A stretch of 11,904 bases of DNA, from positions 1 to 11,904 of the forward strand of contig JAVVEE010000074.1 in assembly GCA_032251315.1 (NCBI GenBank). Direction: 5' to 3'. The DNA is from LH-M37 sp032251315. Its GTDB lineage: Bacteria; Pseudomonadota; Gammaproteobacteria; SZUA-229. A program made the position numbers and the translations under genes. Shown piece by piece: positions 1-6,792 of the stretch; position 1 is the stretch's first letter, and every line of letters starts with the position of its first letter. Under the pieces are notes generated by a model. It did no database searches. It was given only the letters and a program-made list of their open reading frames with translations, and had not been told where the DNA came from.

Positions 1-1641
1 CTGGCCGCCGCCCACGGCGCTGCCGCCTTTGCGGTTGTGGTTGCCGGCCAGCACGTTGAGCATCTGCATGCCGAAGGCGGCGTAGAAGCCGTTTCCGGAC
101 ATCATGCCGCCGTGGGAATTGGCCACCGCGCGTCGGCCGTGGCTGGCGAAGCGGCGAGCCAGGTCGACAATGGTGTCCTCGGGAATACCGCAGTGCTCGG
201 CGTAGGAGGTCAGGCTGTGCTCATTCGCTGCCTCGCGCAGTAGAGTCATGCTGCTCTTGACGCGTAAGGTCTCGCCGTCGGCCAGCGCCACCTCACGGTC
301 GACGAACAGCTCGGCGGCCATCACTGATGCGCTGTCCACCAGTTCGCCATCGGCCACTACCACGGGCAGGTCGGTGTCGCTGCCAACCTCGGCCTGGCCC
401 AGGTCGCTGGCGCGCAAGAAGCGGCCGCGGCGTGGATGGTCCTCGGTAACAATCACCAGATGCGTGGCATTGGTGTGGGTCGACTCATTGGCGGCCTGTG
501 TGGCAGGCTGGCCGGGGAGCTCGAGAAAGGCCTTGGCATAGCCCTCGTTGTTGAGTAGCCACTGGATTATGCCCATGGCCAGGGCGCTGTCGGTACCTGG
601 ACGGATCGGCACCCAACGGTTGTGATCGGCAGAGTGGGAGACTGAGGCGTTGAGCGCCGGGTCGATCACCACGTACTCCAGGGTACCGGCGGCGCGAGCC
701 TGTGCGATCAGCCGGCCCTGGCGCTTGAAGGGGTTGCCGGCCTGACTGGGGGCGGTACCTACGTAGAGAATGAAACGCGCGTTCTGGATGTCCGGCTTGG
801 TATGGGCGTACTTGGCCAGGTCATCCATCACCGCGCCTGTGCCCATGCGATAGGCAAGACCACAATAGGAGCCGTGGTGGCCGTAGTTGCGGGTGGCGAA
901 GGCTTTCATGGTGAAGCGCTTGAGCAGTGCAGAGCGACCGTAGTCAGTGGCTTCCATCACCATCAGCTGGTTGGCCCTGGGGCCGTATTCGGGATTCTCC
1001 GGGTCGATCAGGTGGTCGTGGTCGTGGATAGCACGCAGCCCGTCCACTTCACCCTCGCTAAACAGGTCGCCGCCCTCGCAAATCTCCTCGATCAGCTGCT
1101 CGAAGGAGATCTTCTTCCACTCGCGGTTGCCACGCTCGCCCACTCGCTTGAGGCAGTGATTCACGCGGAAGGGGCTGTCGATCTGCGCCATCATGGCGTT
1201 GCCGCGGGCGCAGGCGGTGGAACGGTTCTGCTGACCCTGGTCGCCATAGGCGCTCAGACTGCGCAGGGCCTCGGCCACCGGGGTACGCATCGGCAGGTGC
1301 TCGTCGGAGGAGAGCGGGTTGTATGGGTTGCCGGAGACACGTAACACCTGATCGGAGGCGTTGTCCACGCGCACCCGCACACCGCACTTGGTGGTGCAGC
1401 CATAGCAGACGGTGAAGGCCACACGCTGGTCCGGATTGAGGGTCAGCTCGCCGCTTTGCGGGTCGACGCTGTATTCCGGCGCCAGTGAGTTGCCGTGAAT
1501 GCGGTGGTTGGGCTTCTCGCCGGCGCTACCGGTGACACCCTTGCCCATCTTGATCAGCGGGTCGGAGTAACCGGCGACGAAGGTGGCGGCGCCGCCGGCG
1601 GCGACGGTGCCTTTCATGAAGCGACGACGTGACTTATCCAT
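1..1641 (-). CDS. ttrA: Tetrathionate reductase catalytic subunit A (partial, 3' end beyond window)
   Basis: This is the molybdopterin (bis-MGD) catalytic subunit that reduces tetrathionate to thiosulfate on the periplasmic side of the membrane. The 547 N-terminal residues are present; the family is about 1000 residues long, so roughly half is missing at the window edge. A Tat signal with SRRRFMK lies at residues 4-10. The [4Fe-4S] cysteines are C79, C82, C86 and C144, and HGSYCGLAYRMG contains the likely Mo-ligand C260. The stretches ISFEQLIEE, GGDLF, VDGLRAIH, SGNPFKRQ and NATHLVI match what I recall of Salmonella TtrA, which favours TtrA over the related ArrA or SrdA. The ATG at 1641 has an AAAGGAG ribosome site about ten bases upstream and overlaps the ttrC stop by 8 bases, indicating coupled translation. 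GC content is clearly higher than in the gln/ntr genes. Confidence 0.95.
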   Translation of the reverse strand, partial: MDKSRRRFMKGTVAAGGAATFVAGYSDPLIKMGKGVTGSAGEKPNHRIHGNSLAPEYSVDPQSGELTLNPDQRVAFTVCYGCTTKCGVRVRVDNASDQVLRVSGNPYNPLSSDEHLPMRTPVAEALRSLSAYGDQGQQNRSTACARGNAMMAQIDSPFRVNHCLKRVGERGNREWKKISFEQLIEEICEGGDLFSEGEVDGLRAIHDHDHLIDPENPEYGPRANQLMVMEATDYGRSALLKRFTMKAFATRNYGHHGSYCGLAYRMGTGAVMDDLAKYAHTKPDIQNARFILYVGTAPSQAGNPFKRQGRLIAQARAAGTLEYVVIDPALNASVSHSADHNRWVPIRPGTDSALAMGIIQWLLNNEGYAKAFLELPGQPATQAANESTHTNATHLVIVTEDHPRRGRFLRASDLGQAEVGSDTDLPVVVADGELVDSASVMAAELFVDREVALADGETLRVKSSMTLLREAANEHSLTSYAEHCGIPEDTIVDLARRFASHGRRAVANSHGGMMSGNGFYAAFGMQMLNVLAGNHNRKGGSAVGGGQ

Positions 1642-2815
1642 GGTTGGGTGCTCCTTTAGCATCATATTGTATGGGTTCGACGGGGGAGAGGTCGGCGGCA
1701 GTGCCGCCCTGACGGGCATGGCGCCACGGCACGAAAAGTTCGATCAGCATGATCACGGCGAGCCAGAGGCCGAAGGTGCCGACGATGCCCAGGATGCCGG
1801 AGGAGCCGGCAGGGATGCCGTAGTGGTGAAAGCCGGCGCTGTGGCGGGCCACGGTCTGCACGTCCATTAGCACCACCCAGCGGAACATCCAGCCCATGTG
1901 CAGCGCCACCAGGCCCAACACCCAGGTCCACGCGAAGAGTGCCGGGCGGCGGGCGGCGGGGCGGGTCAATAAGTAAAGTACGGCACCGAACAGGATCACG
2001 CCGGTGAGGCTGCCCCACAGGGCGGTGCTGCGCCACTCGGCGCTGTCGCGCACCGACTCCATGGCCGCTGCCACCGAGCCGACATTGGCATTGATGCCGT
2101 CGAGGAACCAGCTGCCGGCGATTAGGCCGGCCACCAGACAGGCACCCAGCATCACCTTGAGCATCTGGCCACTGACCACGGTGCTGCGCTCACCTGCCAC
2201 CCGGTTGAGCACCAGGACCAGACCGGCAGCAGCGATGAAACCGGTGGCTACAAACATCGGCGGCAGCCAGACGGTATTCCACAGTGGGCGAGCTATGACG
2301 ATGGCTACCTCGGCACCGGTGTAGAGCATGATGCCGGTAGAGAGGACCAGAGTGCCCAGGCCCACTATTACCAGCAGGGCGCGCGGGGTAGGTGATTCAC
2401 CCAGCGACAGCCAGCGGGCGATAAAGCCGGTGATGCCGGGCGCCTGGCGATTGGCCTGCAGTGCCGGGCGCCAGGCCAACCAGGCCAGTACGATCACGCC
2501 CACCACGTAGAGCGGCAGGATGAGGCTTCCGATAGACATCCAGGAATGTGTGTTGGCGTAGGCATAGAAGTGCCAGAAACGCAGCGGCTGGTGCAAATCG
2601 GCGAGTAAGGCCACCGGGGCTACCAGAGTAGTGGTCAGGCAGGCCAGCAGCGCCAGACGGGCGGTCGGCAGCCACTTCTGCTTGCCGAATATCAGCGCCG
2701 GGGCGGCCAGCCACAGGCTGGCGTAGGAGAGCGCAATCATGAAGAAGTACTGTACCGCCCAGGGATACCAGGCGATGTCATAACGCGGAGCAAGCAACTC
2801 AATGACTGAATTCAT
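1634..2815 (-). CDS. ttrC: Tetrathionate reductase membrane subunit C (NrfD/PsrC family)
   Basis: This is the integral membrane subunit that oxidises quinol and passes electrons to TtrB. The 393-residue protein has about nine hydrophobic helices, roughly at residues 20-44, 52-72, 92-114, 145-166, 185-208, 222-242, 270-290, 299-318 and 345-366. The LHQPLRFWHFY segment (about residues 73-84) is typical of NrfD-like anchors. I chose the ATG at 2815 because it follows AAGGAG with a 7-base spacer and gives a protein beginning MNSVIELL; the frame stays open to 2893, but that extension overlaps ttrB more deeply and has no good ribosome site. It overlaps the ttrB end by 17 bases and the ttrA start by 8. 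It is somewhat longer than the Salmonella protein (about 340 residues, from memory), with a hydrophilic C-terminal tail. Assignment rests on topology plus operon position. Confidence 0.9.
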   Translation of the reverse strand: MNSVIELLAPRYDIAWYPWAVQYFFMIALSYASLWLAAPALIFGKQKWLPTARLALLACLTTTLVAPVALLADLHQPLRFWHFYAYANTHSWMSIGSLILPLYVVGVIVLAWLAWRPALQANRQAPGITGFIARWLSLGESPTPRALLVIVGLGTLVLSTGIMLYTGAEVAIVIARPLWNTVWLPPMFVATGFIAAAGLVLVLNRVAGERSTVVSGQMLKVMLGACLVAGLIAGSWFLDGINANVGSVAAAMESVRDSAEWRSTALWGSLTGVILFGAVLYLLTRPAARRPALFAWTWVLGLVALHMGWMFRWVVLMDVQTVARHSAGFHHYGIPAGSSGILGIVGTFGLWLAVIMLIELFVPWRHARQGGTAADLSPVEPIQYDAKGAPNHG

Positions 2816-3575
2816 AACCCATCTCCTTACCGTGGGGATCGAGGACTTCCAGGGCGACCGGCTCGGCCTGGGGACGGGTGGCGAAGCGCTCATCCATACC
2901 GAGGTAGAAAACCTGGGGCAATGTGTTCTTCTCGGGTTGCAGCACCATCAACTCGTCGCGGTGTTCGGCAATCATGCGGCTGATCTGGCTGCCTGGATCA
3001 CGCATGTCGCCGATGACCCGCGCACCACCCACACAGCTTTCCACACAAGCCGGTAGCAGGCCGGCTTCCAGACGGTGGGCGCAGAAAGTGCACTTGTCGG
3101 CGGTCTGGGTGCGCTCGTTTATGAAGCGGGCATCGTAGGGGCAGGCGTTTACGCAGTAGGCGCAACCCACGCAGCGATCGCTGTCCACCACCACGATGCC
3201 ATCCTGTCGCTGGAAGGTTGCCTCCACCGGGCAAACCGGCACGCAAGGCGGATTGTCACAGTGGTTGCACAGCCTGGGCAGCATTAAGGTGGCGATATCA
3301 CCGGTCTCCTGATGCTGCACTTCGTACTGAGAAACAGTGGTGCGAAAACTGCCCAGCGGGGCCGCGTTCTCTATATGGCATGATACGGTGCAGGCCTGGC
3401 AGCCGATACACTGGCGCAGGTCGATAAGCATGCCGTAGCGTTTAGTGGGGTCGCCTTCACGGCGGGGCGGCTGCTGGTTAATGCCGGCGCTGGCAATGCT
3501 CGATAGTGGCATCAGCGCAGCCCCCACACTCAAGCGGGCCAACTGTCCAAGAAATGAGCGGCGAATTAAATCCAT
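2799..3575 (-). CDS. ttrB: Tetrathionate reductase iron-sulfur subunit B
   Basis: This 258-residue periplasmic ferredoxin-like subunit carries electrons from TtrC to TtrA. Four cysteine groups, each able to help build a [4Fe-4S] cluster, are visible: C56/C59/C62/C66, C103/C106/C111/C115, C135/C138/C141/C145 and C162/C165/C177/C181. A Tat signal (IRRSFLGQ at residues 4-11, followed by a hydrophobic stretch and ASA) shows export as a folded protein. The frame is open to 3656, but the ATG at 3575 is preferred: it has a GGAGG ribosome site and starts right before the Tat motif, and a candidate promoter lies inside the longer version's coding range. It is the first gene of ttrBCA, the same order as in Salmonella. 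No ttrR or ttrS gene is next to it; ntrC is the next gene upstream. Confidence 0.93.
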   Translation of the reverse strand: MDLIRRSFLGQLARLSVGAALMPLSSIASAGINQQPPRREGDPTKRYGMLIDLRQCIGCQACTVSCHIENAAPLGSFRTTVSQYEVQHQETGDIATLMLPRLCNHCDNPPCVPVCPVEATFQRQDGIVVVDSDRCVGCAYCVNACPYDARFINERTQTADKCTFCAHRLEAGLLPACVESCVGGARVIGDMRDPGSQISRMIAEHRDELMVLQPEKNTLPQVFYLGMDERFATRPQAEPVALEVLDPHGKEMGYEFSH

Positions 3576-3634
3576 GGTGCCTCCGGTGGCCGATGAAGAA
3601 AGTGAACCGCAGTGCAAGCGCGTTCTATGTCGGC

Positions 3635-3640
3635 AAGATA
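3635..3640 (-). promoter_or_regulatory. Candidate -10 element of the ttrBCA promoter
   Basis: On the minus strand TATCTT (4 of 6 to TATAAT) lies 21 bases downstream of the FNR box and predicts a start at an A near 3628, giving a 53-base leader before ttrB. FNR class II promoters do not need a good -35 element, and none is seen. The hexamer alone would be weak evidence; its spacing from the perfect FNR box is the main support. Confidence 0.5.
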
Positions 3641-3661
3641 ACACGCCCGGAACCATGTAGA

Positions 3662-3675
3662 TTGATATGCATCAA
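3662..3675 (-). promoter_or_regulatory. FNR box upstream of ttrB
   Basis: TTGATATGCATCAA matches the FNR consensus TTGAT-N4-ATCAA at all ten fixed positions and is fully palindromic. Its nearest edge is 87 bases upstream of the ttrB start codon. Relative to the TATCTT hexamer at 3635-3640 its centre would sit at about -40.5, the class II activator position. FNR activates anaerobic respiration genes and is known to control ttr in Salmonella. The strand is set by the gene it serves. CRP prefers TGTGA half-sites, which are absent here. Confidence 0.85.
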
Positions 3676-3803
3676 CTAAACATTAGCAAGCTCTTAAATA
3701 TGCATAATGCACATCTATTTTTAACCTTTTGTTATAAGGTATTTTAGCCGCGCCTGCGCTCAAAAAAATCTTTTGTCGACGCAGAACAGGTTTATCTCTG
3801 GAT

Positions 3804-3820
3804 GCCTCCGTAGGGGAGGC
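3804..3820. repeat. GC-rich hairpin between ntrC and ttrB
   Basis: GCCTCC at 3804-3809 and GGAGGC at 3815-3820 form a perfect 6-bp stem with a 5-base loop. Neither strand has a T-run directly after it, so it is not a standard intrinsic terminator. It might be a REP-like palindrome or part of the repeat-derived sequence around it. Role unknown. Confidence 0.45.
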
Positions 3821-3871
3821 GACGACTTATGATTTTCAGACTCCTTGATATTCTGGACCACATTCTTTGCA

Positions 3872-4018
3872 CTTCTCCGCGTCCTCTGCGGTTATTTCGG
3901 GCTTCATGCCCTCTACCCTTCGGGCCAGCCTGCGGCTGTTCAAATTTATTCCATCCTTAGGTTTGTCAACGGTGCCTAGGTGCACCACTGCTCCAGAAAA
4001 ATTTGTCTGCGGTGAATA
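3872..4018. repeat. Remnant of a dispersed intergenic repeat between ntrC and ttrB
   Basis: The 454 bases between ttrB and ntrC hold no credible gene. This stretch begins with TCCGCGTCCTCTGCGGTTAT, whose core resembles the 'CGCAGAGGACGC' type of intergenic repeat I recall from many proteobacterial genomes. It continues with small hairpins: CCC-TTC-GGG, CAGCC-TGC-GGCTG, and GGTGC/GCACC with a 6-base spacer at 3971-3986. It ends with a second TCTGCGGT copy at 4006-4013, in direct orientation to the one at 3885-3892. The minus-strand frame through it (start TTG, low complexity) looks like the spurious proteins often predicted on such repeats. The rest of the gap, 3676-3803, is AT-rich without a clear feature. 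Confidence 0.5.
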
Positions 4019-4029
4019 CAATTTTTGTT

Positions 4030-5424
4030 TCAAATATTCAGCTCCTTAATTTTTCGCGTCAGTGTATTCCTGCCCCAGCCCAGCAGTTTTGCGGCGTCGT
4101 GTTTGCGGCCGTGGGTTTTTTTGAGTGCGGCGTCTATGAGTACGCGTTCGACATCGGGGATGATTTCGTCTGCTATTCTGTCTTTGCCCAATTGCAGCAT
4201 GTTTTCTGCATAGTGGGCGACGCCTTGCTGCCAGGTGTTTCCGCTTAATGACGGAGTCTGGTTTTTAGGTTGTAGCTCTTCGGGGAGATCGGAAAGGTGA
4301 ATGGTTTTGCCGGAGGTCATGACTGCTAACCAGTGACAGGTGTTTTCCAGCTGACGGACGTTGCCGGACCATTCCATGGTCGACAGGTATTGTTCGACTT
4401 CCGGCAGCAGTTGTTTGGGCGAGACACCGAGTTCCTTAGTGGCTTTATGCAGAAATAGATTGAGCAATGCCGGGATATCTTCGCGGCGTTCGCGCAGGGC
4501 GGGTAGATGGATGCGTATTACATTCAGGCGGTGATAGAGGTCTTCACGGAACAGGCCTTCCTTAACGCGTTGCTCCAGGTTCTGGTGTGTCGCGGCAATG
4601 ATGCGAACATCCACCTTGATCGGGGTGTGACCGCCGACGCGATAAAAGATGCCATCCGCCAGTACGCGCAACAGTCGTGTCTGTAATTCGGATGGCATGT
4701 CGCCGATTTCGTCGAGAAAAAGGGTGCCGCCGTGGGCCTGCTCGAAGCGCCCCTTGCGCTGTGCCTGCGCGCCGGTAAAGGCGCCGCGTTCGTGGCCGAA
4801 AAGTTCGGATTCGAGCAGGTCTTTGGGAATGGCCGCGGTGTTCAGGGCGATGAATTCCTGCGCGGAGCGCGGGCTGTGTTTATGCAGAGACTGTGCGACC
4901 AGTTCCTTGCCGGTGCCCGATTCGCCGGTAATCAAAACATTAATGTTGGATCTGGAAAGTCGGCCAATGGCGCGGAATACTTCCTGCATGGCGGGTGCTT
5001 CGCCGATAATTTCCGGCAGGGCCTGCGGCGCAGCAGGTACGCCCTGTGTTTCGTGGCGACGGATGCAGGCGCGTTGCGCCAGTGAGATAGCGTCATCGAT
5101 ATCGAAAGGTTTGGGCAGGTATTCGAACGCGCCGCCCTGAAAGGCGGAAACCGCACTGTCGAGATCGGAGTGGGCGGTCATGATGATAACCGGGATTTCT
5201 GGATAGGATTCTGACAGCGCGGTGAGTAGCGCCAGGCCATCCATGCCGGGCATACGCACGTCGGTAATAATGGTATCGGGTTCGGAGGTTTGCAGTCGGT
5301 CGAGAATGCCATCGGCCTTGTTGAAGCTGGTAACTTCCATGCCCGCCTGTTCCAGTGATTTTTGCAGCACCCAGCGAATCGATTCATCATCATCAATAAT
5401 CCATACATGTGGTTTTTCAGTCAT
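4030..5424 (-). CDS. ntrC: Nitrogen regulator NtrC (sigma-54 activator)
   Basis: This is the response regulator (464 residues) that activates sigma-54 promoters under nitrogen limitation. The receiver domain (about 1-120) has acidic pocket D11/D12, phospho-acceptor D55 in TDVRMPG and K105. The AAA+ domain (about 140-380) has Walker A GESGTGKE (167-174), the sigma-54 contact loop GAFTGA (214-219) and Walker B GGTLFLDE (about 232-239). The C-terminus is a Fis-type helix-turn-helix ending AAKLLGWGRNTLTRKIKEL. Length and domain order are those of E. coli GlnG. Its ATG overlaps the ntrB stop by four bases (ATGA), so translation is coupled to the partner kinase. After its stop at 4030 no obvious terminator follows, only repeat-derived sequence and then the ttr promoter region. 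Confidence 0.97.
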   Translation of the reverse strand: MTEKPHVWIIDDDESIRWVLQKSLEQAGMEVTSFNKADGILDRLQTSEPDTIITDVRMPGMDGLALLTALSESYPEIPVIIMTAHSDLDSAVSAFQGGAFEYLPKPFDIDDAISLAQRACIRRHETQGVPAAPQALPEIIGEAPAMQEVFRAIGRLSRSNINVLITGESGTGKELVAQSLHKHSPRSAQEFIALNTAAIPKDLLESELFGHERGAFTGAQAQRKGRFEQAHGGTLFLDEIGDMPSELQTRLLRVLADGIFYRVGGHTPIKVDVRIIAATHQNLEQRVKEGLFREDLYHRLNVIRIHLPALRERREDIPALLNLFLHKATKELGVSPKQLLPEVEQYLSTMEWSGNVRQLENTCHWLAVMTSGKTIHLSDLPEELQPKNQTPSLSGNTWQQGVAHYAENMLQLGKDRIADEIIPDVERVLIDAALKKTHGRKHDAAKLLGWGRNTLTRKIKELNI

Positions 5425-6503
5425 GGCCGTTGCTCGGAGTCGGTGAGAAGGGGTAGCAGAATAGAAAAAACAGTGTGTCCCGGCGTGCAGGAAAATTCAA
5501 TCAGGCCGTCATGCCGGTTAATCAGGGTATGTGCAATCGACAGACCCAGACCGGTGCCTTCGGCGTGGCCGGTGACCATGGGCAGGAACAGTTTTTCCTT
5601 GAGGTCTTCGGGCACGCCGGGGCCGTTGTCGATGATGTCGATCTTGGCGACCAGTGGATAGGCGTTATCGCCAATGGTGTAATTTCTTATCGAGCGTGTG
5701 CGAAATGTGATTTCACCATCGTCGGAGACCTCTCTGATGGCATTACGGGTAATGTTCAGAATGGCCTGAATAATCATCGACTCATCTCCGCAAATATCCG
5801 GCAGGCTGGGGTCGTAATCGGCAATGAACTTAACCTTGCTGGTTTCGACCTGAACCAGGCTGCGAACATGTTCCAGCATTTTATGAATATTGAGCTGGCT
5901 TTTATGCGGCACGCCTCGCGGGCCCAGCATCCGGTCGACCAGTTTTTTCAAACGGTCGGCTTCGCGAATAATGACCGTGGTGAATTCGCGATCCTGCTCG
6001 TTCTCCAGCTTTCTTTCCAGCAGCTGTGCCGCGCCGCGTATGCCGCCCAGAGGATTTTTAATTTCGTGAGCGAGCCCGCGCAGCAGGCTGCGGCTGGCTT
6101 CATTCTGAATGAGCAGGTGTTTTTCCTGCGCAATCTTGCGGTGACGCCCCCGGCTAACCAGCTCCAGCAGCAGGCACTGCGGCTGATTGCCATATTCAAT
6201 CGGTGACGCCATATAATCCAGCGCCAGCACCTGTCCGGTGCGCACCGTCAGATCCTCTTCATAGGCGGAGAAGGGATGCTGGGTTTTCAGGGATCGTTTC
6301 AGGCGCGTAAAAAAATCGGTCTCATCAATAACCAGTTCCTGAAGAGGACGCTGTTTTGCCCGTGCATAGCTGATCTGGAACATCATTTCTGCGGAGGGGT
6401 TCATATATTCAACGCGCAGCTGCTGATTAATAACCAGCACGGCGGAGTGCAGGGTATCCAGTATTGACTGAGCGGTTTGTTGAATATTTTGTATCATTAT
6501 CAT
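5421..6503 (-). CDS. ntrB: Nitrogen sensor kinase NtrB
   Basis: This is the cytosolic histidine kinase/phosphatase (360 residues) that controls NtrC in response to the PII protein. An N-terminal PAS domain spans about residues 10-120, with no membrane segment. The phospho-acceptor H146 sits in the H-box LAHEIKNPLGG. The ATP-binding domain has N254 (LNITRNAIREV), DNGPGVP (291-297) and GTGLGLS (315-321), all typical of NtrB/GlnL. Two in-frame ATG codons (6503 and 6497) are possible starts and neither has a strong ribosome site; I kept the upstream one. It follows the DUF4124 gene after a 289-base gap that contains a palindromic repeat, an NtrC-type operator and a candidate sigma-54 promoter. 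This suggests ntrBC has its own promoter besides any read-through from glnA. Confidence 0.97.
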   Translation of the reverse strand: MIMIQNIQQTAQSILDTLHSAVLVINQQLRVEYMNPSAEMMFQISYARAKQRPLQELVIDETDFFTRLKRSLKTQHPFSAYEEDLTVRTGQVLALDYMASPIEYGNQPQCLLLELVSRGRHRKIAQEKHLLIQNEASRSLLRGLAHEIKNPLGGIRGAAQLLERKLENEQDREFTTVIIREADRLKKLVDRMLGPRGVPHKSQLNIHKMLEHVRSLVQVETSKVKFIADYDPSLPDICGDESMIIQAILNITRNAIREVSDDGEITFRTRSIRNYTIGDNAYPLVAKIDIIDNGPGVPEDLKEKLFLPMVTGHAEGTGLGLSIAHTLINRHDGLIEFSCTPGHTVFSILLPLLTDSEQRP

Positions 6504-6589
6504 TCACTAAGCAAATATCGAACCATAAAAGCGGGATGGTGCGTAATAAATTATCTACCCTTATGAATCAAGATGTTAAAACAGCTGTT

Positions 6590-6606
6590 TCGCACCAGTC
6601 GAGCCT
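6590..6606 (-). promoter_or_regulatory. Candidate sigma-54 (-24/-12) promoter for ntrBC
   Basis: Read on the minus strand, AGGCTC-GACTG-GTGCG aligns with TGGCAC-N5-TTGCA. The essential GG (6605-6604) and GC (6593-6592) are exactly ten bases apart, and seven of the eleven consensus bases match. It would start RNA near 6580, about 77 bases before ntrB, with the NtrC box centred about 80 bases upstream. The flanking match is only moderate, so support comes mainly from this arrangement. Confidence 0.45.
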
Positions 6607-6651
6607 GCGTAAGCACAGGCGCTCTATTCACAGAGCCAGTTTACAGTATGT

Positions 6652-6668
6652 TGCACCAATATAGTGCA
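6652..6668. promoter_or_regulatory. NtrC-binding site upstream of ntrBC
   Basis: TGCACCA-ATA-TAGTGCA matches the NtrC consensus TGCACCA-N3-TGGTGCA at 13 of 14 fixed positions. It lies about 150 bases before ntrB, a usual enhancer distance for NtrC. A single further half-site, CGCACCA at 6591-6597, falls inside the candidate sigma-54 element. The obvious reading is autoregulation of ntrBC by NtrC; sites downstream of glnA serve this purpose in enterics too. Confidence 0.75.
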
Positions 6669-6690
6669 GACAGGAAGATAGCAGATTAGT

Positions 6691-6783
6691 TCTGGTCGGG
6701 AGACTGTCGGATTTGGGGGTTCGAAACGAAGGAGTAAGAGAACAGCCGATTTATCCTGAATCCGACAGCCTCCCAGACTCAGA
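6691..6783. repeat. Large palindromic repeat downstream of the DUF4124 gene
   Basis: The arms 6691-6714 and 6755-6783 are imperfect inverted copies. The core GGGAG-A-CTGTCGGATT (6698-6713) pairs with AATCCGACAG-C-CTCCC (6759-6774) at 15 of 16 positions, and the flanks TCTG...CAGA extend the pairing. The 45-base centre is AG-rich. It begins ten bases after the stop of the DUF4124 gene, so the RNA could act as a 3' hairpin, but no T-run follows it. The length and structure look like a mobile palindromic repeat or MITE-like unit. I do not recognise the family. Confidence 0.65.
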
Positions 6784-6792
6784 AATTGATCA

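Noticed and set aside
37..1344. Long plus-strand open frames opposite ttrA (37-243, 248-541, 802-1344)
   Set aside because: They are antisense to a clear TtrA with conserved cysteines; high GC keeps opposite frames open. Composition is low-complexity and no family is recognisable.
3734..3830. Possible molybdenum-cofactor riboswitch before ttrB
   Set aside because: I see only one short GC hairpin and an AT-rich tract. It lies upstream of the predicted ttrB start site and lacks the multi-stem pattern expected.
3971..3986. GGTGC/GCACC inverted repeat as a possible NtrC site downstream of ntrC
   Set aside because: The half-sites point the opposite way to the NtrC consensus (TGCAC...GTGCA), and it sits in repeat-derived sequence.
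3836..4033. Small minus-strand frame after ntrC (65 codons, TTG start)
   Set aside because: Lies in hairpin-rich repeat sequence and resembles spurious proteins predicted on dispersed repeats. There is no convincing start.
5475..6206. Plus-strand frame of 243 codons opposite ntrB
   Set aside because: Antisense to all the NtrB signature motifs, with no ribosome site or recognisable domain.
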